NCBI RefSeq assembly: GCF_000717335.1
Contig: NZ_JNYZ01000050.1
Location: 6,835 to 70,834, forward strand
DNA: 64,000 bases
Direction of reading: 5' to 3'
Source of the DNA: Amycolatopsis jejuensis
GTDB lineage: Bacteria > Actinomycetota > Actinomycetes > Mycobacteriales > Pseudonocardiaceae
Positions within the stretch are counted from its first letter, which is position 1. Each line of letters begins with the position of its first letter. Shown piece by piece: positions 41,906-50,311 of the stretch. A program made the position numbers and the translations under genes. The notes under the pieces were generated by a model, which did no database searches, was not told where the DNA came from, and saw only the letters and a list, made by a program, of their open reading frames with translations.

Positions 41906-42966
41906 TCGCCCCCTTCACCTACCATGCCCCGCCGATGCGAGTCCACTTCGGACCCGGTGTCGTCGCAAGGCTGTCCGACGAGCTCACCGACCTCGGCCTC
42001 CGTCGTGCCCTGGTGCTCTGCTCCCTCGAACAAGTCCACACTGGACAGACGATTGCCCAGGCGCTGGGCGAACGTTCGGCCGGAGTACTGGCCGAGGCCC
42101 GCATGCACGTCCCGGTCGAAATCGCGCAGCTGGCCCGCGACCGCGCTGCCGAGCTCGGGGCCGACAGCTGCGTCGCGGTCGGCGGTGGGTCCGCCATCGG
42201 GCTGGGCAAAGCCATTGCGCTCAAGCACGATCTCCCGATACTTGCGGTCCCCACCACCTATGCCGGTTCCGAGATGACGCCGGTGTGGGGCCTCACCGAG
42301 GACGGCCGGAAGCGCACCGGCCGCGATCCACGGGTACGCCCGGTCAGCGTGCTCTACGACCCGGAACTCACCCTCTCCCTCCCGATTCCGCTCTCCCTCA
42401 CCAGCGGGTTCAACGCCGTCGCGCACGCCGTCGAAGCCCTCTACGCACCCGACCGGTCACCGATTGTCTCGCTGATGGCCGAAGAAGCCGCGCGCGCGAT
42501 GATCGAAGCGCTACCCGAAGTGGCCGCAGACGGGTCCAATGTGGATGCTCGAAGCAAAGCCCTCTACGCATCCTGGCTCTGCGGCGCCTGCCTCGGCGCG
42601 ACCACGATGTCATTGCACCACAAGCTATGTCACGTCCTAGGCGGCACGCTGGGCCTTCCGCACGCGCCCACTCACGCGGTGGTGCTCCCGCATGTCCTTG
42701 CCTACAACCAGAAATCCGCGCCGGAGGCGATCCGAGCCCTGTCCCGGGCGTGGGAATGCAGCGATCCGGCCGGACGGCTCTGGGAAACCGCGGGCCTGCT
42801 CGGCCTGCCCCGTTCGCTCGGTGAACTCGGCATGGCGGAGTCCGATGTGGACCGCGTGACGGCGGAAGTGATTGCCGACCCGTACGCCAATCCGGCCCCG
42901 GTCACCCGAGATGGAGTGGAAGCACTGCTGCACGAAGCCTGGGCTGGACGTCCGCCGATCACCTGA
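41902..42966 (+). CDS. maleylacetate reductase
   Basis: A 354-aa iron-containing alcohol dehydrogenase-fold enzyme. VAVGGGSAIGLGKAIAL binds the dinucleotide, AVPTTYAGSEMTPVWGLTEDG is the maleylacetate reductase hallmark, and FNAVAHAVEALY plus HHKLCHVLGGTLGLPHAPTHAVVLPH hold the conserved His residues. It reduces maleylacetate to 3-oxoadipate with NADH, feeding the beta-ketoadipate route. Overlaps the dioxygenase by ATGA. Confidence 0.95.
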   Translation: MIAPFTYHAPPMRVHFGPGVVARLSDELTDLGLRRALVLCSLEQVHTGQTIAQALGERSAGVLAEARMHVPVEIAQLARDRAAELGADSCVAVGGGSAIGLGKAIALKHDLPILAVPTTYAGSEMTPVWGLTEDGRKRTGRDPRVRPVSVLYDPELTLSLPIPLSLTSGFNAVAHAVEALYAPDRSPIVSLMAEEAARAMIEALPEVAADGSNVDARSKALYASWLCGACLGATTMSLHHKLCHVLGGTLGLPHAPTHAVVLPHVLAYNQKSAPEAIRALSRAWECSDPAGRLWETAGLLGLPRSLGELGMAESDVDRVTAEVIADPYANPAPVTRDGVEALLHEAWAGRPPIT

Positions 42967-43032
42967 TCGCGCGCTGCGGGTTCCCGGCCGTTCCGCAATG
43001 GACACGGCCCCGAATCGAAAACGCACGGTCCA

Positions 43033-43042
43033 TCCATTGAAC
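43033..43042 (+). promoter_or_regulatory. TCCATTGAAC motif, site 3
   Basis: TCCATTGAAC lies 109 bases before the FAD hydroxylase ATG in the 184-bp gap after maleylacetate reductase. It is identical to site 2. It supports a separate regulated promoter for the 43151-46902 unit. Confidence 0.45.
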
Positions 43043-43150
43043 ACCTCGGTTGAGGGCCCCACCGGCAACCAGCATTCTTCTCCGCGACGGTCAGGTGACC
43101 GTCGCGGACACCTGACCGCTCTCCGGCATCTTCACCGTGGAGGACAGCCC

Positions 43151-44668
43151 ATGCCGAACCGCACCCCACCCGCCGACGTCGTCGTGATCGGCGGCGGCCC
43201 GGCCGGCCTCACGACCGCCGCCGAGGCCGCCCGCGCCGGGGCCCGCGTGGTCGTGCTGGAACAGCGCACCGAAGACACCCACTCGCGCGCCGGCGTGATC
43301 CAGCCGCGGGTGCTGGAGCTGCTCGATGTGCGCGGCCGGATGGACCAGTTCCGCGCGGCAGCCGCGAAGTGGCGGCCGGACTTCGAAGTGCCGCTGTACA
43401 TGTACGCTGGTCTGCCCGGACTGCGCTACGACCAGCTGGACAGCAAGTTCCCGTACGCGCTGATCCTGCCGCAGATGACCACCGAGCACCTGCTGGAGGA
43501 GTGGGCAGTCGAGCAGGGCGCGGACATCCGCCACGGCGTCACCTACCTCTCGCACACCGAAAACGGCGACCGCGTCACGGTGACCGCGCAGGACACCAGG
43601 GGCGCGACCGTCGAGGTCGAAGCTTCCTACCTCATCGGGGCGGACGGTTCACGCAGCAAGGTCCGGGCAGCGGCGGGAATCCCGTTCGAGGGGCGCAAAA
43701 CCGAGATGACCGCGGTGGCGGTGGACGCGGAGCTGTCGTTCCCGTGGCAGGCGTCGATGCAGATGCGGCGCAATGAGCACGGCTGGGTGCTGGCGTACCC
43801 GTTCGGCCACGGCATCACCCGGTTCATCATCGTCGCGGAGCACCGGCGGCACGTGTCCAAGACCGAACCGGCGACCATTCCGGAGGTCCAGGAGAGCCTG
43901 CGGCTGGTGTTCGGCACCGATTTCGGGGTGAAATCGGCGAAATGGCTGTCGCGCTACGGCGATGCCCACCGGATGGTGCCCGCATTCCGCAGCAACCGGG
44001 TGCTCCTCGTCGGCGAGGCGACCCGAGTGCACTACCCGGCGAGCGGCATCGGCATGAACTACTGCATCCAGGACGCGTTCAACCTCGGCTGGAAGCTCGG
44101 CTGGGTCACCACTGGTCGCGCGCCGGACGCGTTCCTCGACACCTACCACGACGAGCGGCATCCCGTGCTCACCGCGCTGATGGCCGACGTCGCCGCGCAG
44201 TGCACACTGCATTTCGACTTCTCCGCAGGCGGCCTGGCGCTCAAAGACTTCACCGAACGCGAGCTCATCCCGATCCCCGAGGTCAACGCCATCCTGCGCG
44301 ACCGGCTGAGCGGCTTCGGCACGTCGTATCACCGCGAAACCGATCCGCACATCGCGGACGGCACCCGGATCAGCGATTTCCGGCTCACCTCACCTGGCAC
44401 CAGCTACGCGGAGGTCGCGCGGAAGGCCGGTTTCGTCCTGGTCGACACGCAGAGCGCCGAGATGCCGCGGACCCTCCCGGGCGCGATCACCATCGCGACG
44501 GCAGATACGCCGCTCCCCCGCGAGCTCGACGGCGCCGCCACCGTCCTGATCCGGCCGGACGCGTATGTCGCCCGCGCCTGGAACATCAGGGCGAGCGACG
44601 ACGAGGTACTGACGGCTTACCGCACCGCGATCGGCCACCCCGAACCGGCTGTGGTGGTCGCGCCGTGA
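43151..44668 (+). CDS. FAD-dependent phenol/resorcinol hydroxylase-like monooxygenase
   Basis: A 505-aa flavin monooxygenase of the MhpA/PheA type. VVVIGGGPAGLTTAAEAARAG binds FAD, SRAGVIQPRVLELLD and YLIGADGSRSKVRAAAG are the other FAD motifs, and GMNYCIQDAFNLGWKL matches the GD-motif region. The usual GDAAH reads GEATRVH here. The C-terminal thioredoxin-like part (AGFVLVDTQSAEMPRTLPGA) is present. With hydroxyquinol dioxygenase upstream it may convert resorcinol or a resorcinol-like ring to hydroxyquinol (inference). GGAGGA precedes the ATG. Confidence 0.9.
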   Translation: MPNRTPPADVVVIGGGPAGLTTAAEAARAGARVVVLEQRTEDTHSRAGVIQPRVLELLDVRGRMDQFRAAAAKWRPDFEVPLYMYAGLPGLRYDQLDSKFPYALILPQMTTEHLLEEWAVEQGADIRHGVTYLSHTENGDRVTVTAQDTRGATVEVEASYLIGADGSRSKVRAAAGIPFEGRKTEMTAVAVDAELSFPWQASMQMRRNEHGWVLAYPFGHGITRFIIVAEHRRHVSKTEPATIPEVQESLRLVFGTDFGVKSAKWLSRYGDAHRMVPAFRSNRVLLVGEATRVHYPASGIGMNYCIQDAFNLGWKLGWVTTGRAPDAFLDTYHDERHPVLTALMADVAAQCTLHFDFSAGGLALKDFTERELIPIPEVNAILRDRLSGFGTSYHRETDPHIADGTRISDFRLTSPGTSYAEVARKAGFVLVDTQSAEMPRTLPGAITIATADTPLPRELDGAATVLIRPDAYVARAWNIRASDDEVLTAYRTAIGHPEPAVVVAP

Positions 44669-45975
44669 TGCTCATCACCAACGGGCACGTCGTCACCGGC
44701 GACCCGGCACTCGGTACCCAGGAAGCCTGCGATGTGCTGATCGAGGACGGCCGGATCACCGCGGTCGGGCCGCAGCTGGATCGGGAAGGCGCGGAAATCC
44801 TCGACGCGACCGGCATGCTCGTGCTCCCCGGTTTCGTCGACACGCACAAGCACACCTGGCAGTCCGCGGTCCGGCACCGCTGCACCGAGCTCGACCTGCG
44901 GACCTACTTCGGCGAAATGTTCGGCCGCCTCGGCGCGCAATACCGGCCCGAGGACGTGTACGCGGGCAACCTGCTCGGCGCGCTGTCCGCGCTCGACGCC
45001 GGGACGACCACGCTGATGGACTGGTCGCACGTGCAGAACTCCCCCGCGCACAGCGACCAGGCCATTGCCGCCCTGCAGGACTCCGGTATCCGCGCAGTTT
45101 TCGGCCACGGCTGGCCGCTCACCGACCTGCCGGAGTGGATCGGCGGCAGCTCCCGGCCGCACACCTCCGACGTCCGGCGCATCCGGCACGACCTGCTCTC
45201 CGACGACCATGCCCTGGTCACGCTCCAGCTCGCCGCCCGCGGCCCCGAACTGTCCACGCTGGACGCGACCAGCGCCGACCTCGCCATGGCGCGCGAACTC
45301 GGCATCCGCACGTCCATCCACATGGGCTGCGGACCGGACTTCGGCGCGATGGCGGCGATCGCACAGCTGGAGAAGGCCGGGCTGCTCGGGCCGGACCTGA
45401 CCTTCGTGCACTGCAGTGAATCGAGCAACGTCGAGTTCGAGCTGATCGCCGCCCATGGCGCGTCGATTGCCCTTGCGCCGCAACACGAACAGGGCATGCC
45501 GGGCATCGGGCACACGCCGATCGACCGCGTGCGCGCGTTCGGCATCACCGCCGGGCTCAGCAGCGACACCGAAACCTTCGGCGCGGCTGACCTGTTCACG
45601 CAAATGCGCGTCGGCCTCGTCGCCCATCGCAGCCAGCTCGCCGAACGGCGTACGCAGCACGACCTGCCTGCGTTTGGGGTCGCGGACGTGTTCCGCCTGG
45701 CCACGCAGGGCGGTGCGGACACGCTCGGTCTCGGTGACCGGGTCGGCAGCCTGAGCCCCGGCAAGCGCGCGGACGTCGTGCTGCTCAGGGCCACCGACTC
45801 GAACCTCTTCCCGGTGACCGATCCCGTGGCCGCGGTGGTCAGTTCGGCGCACCCCGGGAACGTCGACACGGTTCTCGTCGACGGCGTCGTCCGCAAACGC
45901 GGCGGCGTCCTCACCGGCGACCTGGCCAGGGCGCGCACCCTCGCGTCCGCCTCCCACCGCCGTCTCCTCGGCTGA
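44668..45975 (+). CDS. amidohydrolase (cytosine deaminase/TRZ-ATZ type)
   Basis: A 435-aa metal-dependent amidohydrolase. LPGFVDTHKHTWQS carries the HxH, GIRTSIHMGCG and LTFVHCSESS hold further metal His positions, and AGLSSDTETFG the catalytic Asp. It belongs to the aminohydrolase branch that removes amino or chloro groups from heteroaromatic rings. The ATG overlaps the hydroxylase stop (TGATG). It could deaminate or open an N-bearing ring compound in this island. Confidence 0.91.
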   Translation: MLITNGHVVTGDPALGTQEACDVLIEDGRITAVGPQLDREGAEILDATGMLVLPGFVDTHKHTWQSAVRHRCTELDLRTYFGEMFGRLGAQYRPEDVYAGNLLGALSALDAGTTTLMDWSHVQNSPAHSDQAIAALQDSGIRAVFGHGWPLTDLPEWIGGSSRPHTSDVRRIRHDLLSDDHALVTLQLAARGPELSTLDATSADLAMARELGIRTSIHMGCGPDFGAMAAIAQLEKAGLLGPDLTFVHCSESSNVEFELIAAHGASIALAPQHEQGMPGIGHTPIDRVRAFGITAGLSSDTETFGAADLFTQMRVGLVAHRSQLAERRTQHDLPAFGVADVFRLATQGGADTLGLGDRVGSLSPGKRADVVLLRATDSNLFPVTDPVAAVVSSAHPGNVDTVLVDGVVRKRGGVLTGDLARARTLASASHRRLLG

Positions 45976-45987
45976 CGAAAGGATCCC

Positions 45988-46902
45988 ATGCAGCTCGACC
46001 CGTCCATTGCCGGTTTCCTGTCCATGCTCCGGTCCGCCGGTGCCCCGCCCGGGTTCGCCGGTACGCCGGAGGAAATGCGGTCGCGAATGCGCGACGCGAT
46101 CGAGAGCGGCTGGGACCCGGCCGCGTTTGCCCCGGTCAAGAGCGTCGAAGACATCGCGGCCGGTTCGGTGCCGGTGAAGGTCGTCCACCCGCTCGCCGAC
46201 GGCCCGGTGCCCACCGTGCTGTACTTCCACCCCGGCGGCTTCACGATGGGCAGCGCGCACCTGATGCAGGACGTCGCGCGGCGGCTCGCGCACGACCTCG
46301 GCGCGTGCGTGGTGTCCGTCGACTACCGGCTGGCCCCGGAAAACCCGTTCCCCGCCGCGGTCGACGATGCCCTCGCTGCCCTGCGCTGGACCGTCGAGTT
46401 CATCGACGACCTCGGCGGCGCCCCGTCCCGGATCGGTCTCGCGGGCGAAAGCTCCGGCGCCAACCTCGCTGCGGTGACGGCAATCGCCGCCCGCGACGCC
46501 GGAATCCCGGTGGCGGCCCAGCTGCTGGCGTCGCCGGTGACGAACTTCGCCGCAAGTTTCCCGTCCCTCGCCCAGAACTCCGACGGCTACTTCCTCACCC
46601 GCGAAGACCTGGCAGTGATCCAGAAGTTCTATTTGCCCGCCAACGAAGTCGACGACCCCCGCGTGTCCCCGGCCCTCGCCGACCTGTCCGGCGTGGCCCC
46701 GGCCGTCATCGGCGTGTCCGGGTTCGACCCGCTCCGGGATGACGGAATCGCTTACGCGGCAGCGCTTCTCCACGCTGGCGTTCCGGCCGCGTTGCGGGTC
46801 TACCCCGGGCTGATCCACCCGTTCTTCGGCATGCCCGGCCTGTCCCCGGCCGCCGAAGCCGCGGTCACCGAACTGACCGAGGAGTTCCAGGCCCTCCTAT
46901 GA
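45988..46902 (+). CDS. alpha/beta hydrolase (HSL family esterase)
   Basis: A 304-aa esterase of the hormone-sensitive lipase type. YFHPGGFTMGS is the oxyanion loop (HGG variant HPGG), GLAGESSGANLAA the nucleophile elbow with Ser, GFDPLRDDG the Asp and GLIHPFFGMPG the His. It would hydrolyse a short ester or lactone. AAAGGA precedes the ATG. It ends the rightward aromatic unit, three bases from a convergent gene. Confidence 0.92.
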   Translation: MQLDPSIAGFLSMLRSAGAPPGFAGTPEEMRSRMRDAIESGWDPAAFAPVKSVEDIAAGSVPVKVVHPLADGPVPTVLYFHPGGFTMGSAHLMQDVARRLAHDLGACVVSVDYRLAPENPFPAAVDDALAALRWTVEFIDDLGGAPSRIGLAGESSGANLAAVTAIAARDAGIPVAAQLLASPVTNFAASFPSLAQNSDGYFLTREDLAVIQKFYLPANEVDDPRVSPALADLSGVAPAVIGVSGFDPLRDDGIAYAAALLHAGVPAALRVYPGLIHPFFGMPGLSPAAEAAVTELTEEFQALL

Positions 46903-46905
46903 CCC

Positions 46906-48243
46906 TCAGGGCAGCGGAATCGCGGAGAACACGCCATCCGGGTCGAACCGCTGCTTGATCTCCCGCAACCGCGCCGCGTTCGGCCCGTACGCGTCCGCCA
47001 CCTGGTCCGGGACGTCCGGGCCGAGCAGGTTCGCGTACCCGCCGGGCAGGGCGTGCGGGGCCAGCGCCGCCGAGGTCGCGTCGGCCCACGGGCGGTCGTC
47101 GGTGTCCGGGCCCATCCCGATCACCTCGACCATCAGGTGGTTCTCCCGCAGCCCGAACGGCGTGTCCGCCACCGGGACGCGGGCAGCCGCGCCGTGGAAG
47201 TGGTGCACCGACAGCGACGACTGCGGCGACGTGCGCTTTTCCGTTTGCGCCACCAGGACTTCGGCGATGTCCGGCGTGTACTTCGCGAGCGAGCGGGTGC
47301 GGATGACGATCGACAGGCCGTTCGGGAACATCGGATCGCGGCCGGCGATTTCGGCGGCGTACGATTCGACCGGCGCCACCGTCGAGAGCAGCGGCGTGCC
47401 GAGCCGGGCGGCCAGGCCGTCCGGGTCGGCGGGGCCGCACCACGTCGGCCAGACGAGCACGGACGGCGAACCGTCGGGCGCACTCACGACGCCGCTCTGC
47501 ACGGTGAGCTCGTCCGGTCCGGTTGCCTGTACCTCGGCCAGCCGCGCGAAAACCCCGGCTGCGTCGGCGATCGGGTACAGGATCATGCCGGTGGTGATCT
47601 GCGGTACCGCATGCAGCCGCAGCTCCAGCGACGTGACCACGCCGAAGTTCCCGCCGCCGCCGCGCAGCGCCCACCACAGGTCCGGTTCGTTCCCGGCGTC
47701 GGCCCGTACCACCGTCCCGTCGGCGAGGACGACCTCGGCGCCGAGCAGATTGTCCGCGGCCAGCCCGTATTTCCCGCTGAGCGGGCCGTATCCGCCGCCG
47801 AGCACGAGCCCGGTGACGCCGACCGCGCCGATGGCCCCGGTGATCGGCGTCAGCCCGTGTTTCCCGGCCGCGCCGAGCAGGTCGTTGGCCCGCGCACCGC
47901 CGCCGACGACCGCGGTCAGCCGCTCGGCATCGATCACGACGCTGTCCAACGGCCGGAGGTCGAGCGTGATGCCGCCGTCGGCGAGCGCGCGTCCGGCCCA
48001 GTCGTGGCCGCCGCCCCGGACGGACAGCGGCAGCCCGGCTTCCCGGGCACCCCGGACGGCAGCTTGCACGTCCGCGGTGCTCCGGCATTCCACCACCACG
48101 GCCGGTTTCTGCACAGCGGCGCCGTTCCACAGCGCCACGGCGGTGTCGTACCCGGGACCAGTGGTGTGGACCTGGTCCGCAGCCAGGCCCGCGCGCAGCA
48201 GTTCCGCAACAGCATTTTCGGCGGTCAAGTTTCGGCTCCCCAT
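46906..48243 (-). CDS. FAD-binding oxidoreductase (berberine bridge enzyme-like)
   Basis: A 445-aa flavoprotein. RGGGHDWAGRALADGGITLDL contains the His that covalently holds FAD in this family. GAIGAVGVTGLVLGGGYGPLSGKYGLAADNLL and WWALRGGGGNFGVVTSLEL are FAD-domain motifs, and the C-terminal YANLLGPD...LREIKQRFDPDGVF is the BBE-like tail. It oxidises alcohols, sugars or secondary metabolites with oxygen. ATG at 48243 is used; ATG at 48261 is possible. Convergent with the esterase. Confidence 0.9.
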   Translation of the reverse strand: MGSRNLTAENAVAELLRAGLAADQVHTTGPGYDTAVALWNGAAVQKPAVVVECRSTADVQAAVRGAREAGLPLSVRGGGHDWAGRALADGGITLDLRPLDSVVIDAERLTAVVGGGARANDLLGAAGKHGLTPITGAIGAVGVTGLVLGGGYGPLSGKYGLAADNLLGAEVVLADGTVVRADAGNEPDLWWALRGGGGNFGVVTSLELRLHAVPQITTGMILYPIADAAGVFARLAEVQATGPDELTVQSGVVSAPDGSPSVLVWPTWCGPADPDGLAARLGTPLLSTVAPVESYAAEIAGRDPMFPNGLSIVIRTRSLAKYTPDIAEVLVAQTEKRTSPQSSLSVHHFHGAAARVPVADTPFGLRENHLMVEVIGMGPDTDDRPWADATSAALAPHALPGGYANLLGPDVPDQVADAYGPNAARLREIKQRFDPDGVFSAIPLP

Positions 48244-48335
48244 TTCCGGTGATCTCGCCATTCCGACTGTAGGTACGCCCGAATTGCACGGCTTGCGTGC
48301 GTGGCCGCACGGGCAAGGATCGTGCCCGGGAAAGC

Positions 48336-49244
48336 TCAGCGCGCCACGTACCCGGCCGACGCATCCCGCAACGCGTCCAACGCCGCCCGAACTCCACCAT
48401 GCGGTTCCTCCCCGGCCCGGCAGACCGCGAGAATCGTGCGGTCCAGCACCGGCCGGGTGGCCAGGACGCGGACGCCGTCCGGCAACGGCCCGCGAGCCAG
48501 CCGGGGAATGAGCGCGGCGCCGACGTTGCCCGCAACGAGCGCCATCTGCGTTGCGTAACTCCCGACGGTGCACCGGATCCGGGGCTCCAGCTCCTGCGTG
48601 CGAAGCACCTGCACCATCCACTCGTAACAGCCGGGACCGGGGGTCCAGCTGATCCACGACACGTCGTCGACCTCCGCGAGATCGACGCTGCGGCGGTGCG
48701 CGAGCCGGTGCCCGGCGGGCAGGACGAGGTCGGCGACGTCGGAGAACAGCGTGACCTGCGTGGTCCCCGGCGGCACGACGGTGGGCCGGTCGGCCCAGCT
48801 CTCGACGACGGCCAGGTCCAGATCACCCGCGACCACCTGCGGGAGCGTGGTTTCGGCCTCGCCCTCGCCGAGGTGCACCTCCAGGCGCGGATGCTGTTCG
48901 GTGAGCGTTGCGAGCGCGGGCGGGATCAGCGCGTGCACACACGTGGAGATCGCGCCCATCCGCAACGGCCCGAACACGTCCTCGCGCATCCGTTCTAGAT
49001 CCGTGCGTGCTTCGGCCAGCTGCGCCAGCACCCGCTCGGCGTGCGCGACGAGCACCTGCCCGGCGCGCGTGAGCCGCACGCTGCGGCCACGCGGTTCGAG
49101 CAGCTCCAGCCCCGCTTCCCGCTCCAGCTTCGCCAGCTGCTGCGACACGCCCGACGGCGTGACGTGCAGCGCCGCCGCCGCTCCGGCGACCGACCCGTGG
49201 TGCGCCACCGCGTGCAGGGCACGCATCCGATCCACACTGAACAC
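48336..49244 (-). CDS. LysR family regulator
   Basis: A 302-aa LysR regulator. HTH at residues about 4-62 (MRALHAVAHHGSVAGAAAALHVTPSGVSQQLAKLE) and a C-terminal periplasmic-binding-type effector domain. The GTG at 49244 is directly preceded by a perfect palindrome and has no ribosome site, so the mRNA may be leaderless. Divergent from an EamA transporter, which it probably controls. Confidence 0.92.
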   Translation of the reverse strand: MFSVDRMRALHAVAHHGSVAGAAAALHVTPSGVSQQLAKLEREAGLELLEPRGRSVRLTRAGQVLVAHAERVLAQLAEARTDLERMREDVFGPLRMGAISTCVHALIPPALATLTEQHPRLEVHLGEGEAETTLPQVVAGDLDLAVVESWADRPTVVPPGTTQVTLFSDVADLVLPAGHRLAHRRSVDLAEVDDVSWISWTPGPGCYEWMVQVLRTQELEPRIRCTVGSYATQMALVAGNVGAALIPRLARGPLPDGVRVLATRPVLDRTILAVCRAGEEPHGGVRAALDALRDASAGYVAR

Positions 49245-49260
49245 GGTAGTGATGCTACCG
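49244..49260. promoter_or_regulatory. CGGTAG-N5-CTACCG inverted repeat
   Basis: A perfect 6-bp-arm, 17-bp palindrome touches the first base of the LysR GTG codon and lies 58 bases before the EamA ATG. It is a good candidate LysR autoregulatory site. Confidence 0.55.
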
Positions 49261-49318
49261 CATTTCCCGCAGGAACATTCACTTGTCCTTGGCAGTCAGC
49301 GCCCCGACGATAGAAGCC

Positions 49319-50311
49319 ATGACCACCCTCGAGCTTCCCTCCCGCCCGGCTGCACCGGGCCCGGTCGCGACCCTCACCGCCCGGGCCGACGCCCGCCTGC
49401 TCGCCGGCGCGGGCAGCCTGTGCATCGCCCTGTCGTCGATCTTCATCAAAGTGTCCGGGGAAAGCGGTGCCACGAGCGCGTTCTGGCGCTGTCTCTTCGC
49501 CCTGCCGCTGCTCGCCGTGCTGGCCCGCGGCGAGGCCAAGCGCACCGGCGTCCGGGTGAAAATCCTGCTGCCGCTGCTGGCCGGGCTCGGCCTCGGGCTC
49601 GACTTCGTGCTGTGGGGCGAGGCGATCCCGCTCGTCGGCGCCGGGGTCGCGACGATGCTGCTGTCGGTGCAGGTCGTGATCGTCCCGCTGCTGGCGCTGG
49701 TCTTCCTCAAGGAACGGCCCGAACGCCGGTTCAAGTTCATCGCGCCGGCGCTGATCGGCGGGATCGTGCTGGCCGGTGGGCTCGTCGGCGGGTCGGTCAC
49801 CGGGTCGAACCCGTTGCTCGGCACGCTTTTCGCGCTCGCCGCCGGTGGTGGCTACTCGACCTACCTGCTCCTGCTGCGGATCAGCAGCAGCCCCTCGACC
49901 CAGGCCCGCTCCCTGACGCTCGCCACGGTGTCCGCGGGCGGTGTCGCGGTGGCGCTCGGCCTGCCGTTCCACCGGCTCAACCTGACGCCCAGTCTCCCGT
50001 CGTTCGGCTGGTTCCTCGCCCTCGCCCTCGTCGGGCAGGTCGTCGGCTGGCTGCTGATCGCCGGTGCGCTGCCGCGGCTGGCCGCCTCCACCGGTGCGAC
50101 ACTGATGCTGCTCCAGCCGGTCGGCGCGGTCGCCTTCGGGTTCCTCCTGCTCGGCGAGCAGCCGAGCATGCTGCAGCTGACCGGATGTGTCGTCGTGCTC
50201 GCCGCGGTGTGTTTCGCCGGACGGGGCGCACCGGATCAGCCGTCGGCCAGCGTCAGCCCCACCGAATCGAGCAGCCCGCGGGCCAGGTCCCGGAACTCGT
50301 CCCGGCGATGA
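49319..50311 (+). CDS. EamA/DMT family transporter
   Basis: A 330-aa protein with about ten membrane segments in two EamA halves (SLCIALSSIFIKVSGESGA, LALVFLKERPERRF, LQPVGAVAFGFLLLGEQPS). It is likely an exporter of amino acids or small metabolites. The last 25 residues are Ser/Arg-rich and are encoded antisense to the end of the convergent gene (76-bp overlap), suggesting a lost stop codon. ATG at 49319 is used. Confidence 0.9.
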   Translation: MTTLELPSRPAAPGPVATLTARADARLLAGAGSLCIALSSIFIKVSGESGATSAFWRCLFALPLLAVLARGEAKRTGVRVKILLPLLAGLGLGLDFVLWGEAIPLVGAGVATMLLSVQVVIVPLLALVFLKERPERRFKFIAPALIGGIVLAGGLVGGSVTGSNPLLGTLFALAAGGGYSTYLLLLRISSSPSTQARSLTLATVSAGGVAVALGLPFHRLNLTPSLPSFGWFLALALVGQVVGWLLIAGALPRLAASTGATLMLLQPVGAVAFGFLLLGEQPSMLQLTGCVVVLAAVCFAGRGAPDQPSASVSPTESSSPRARSRNSSRR

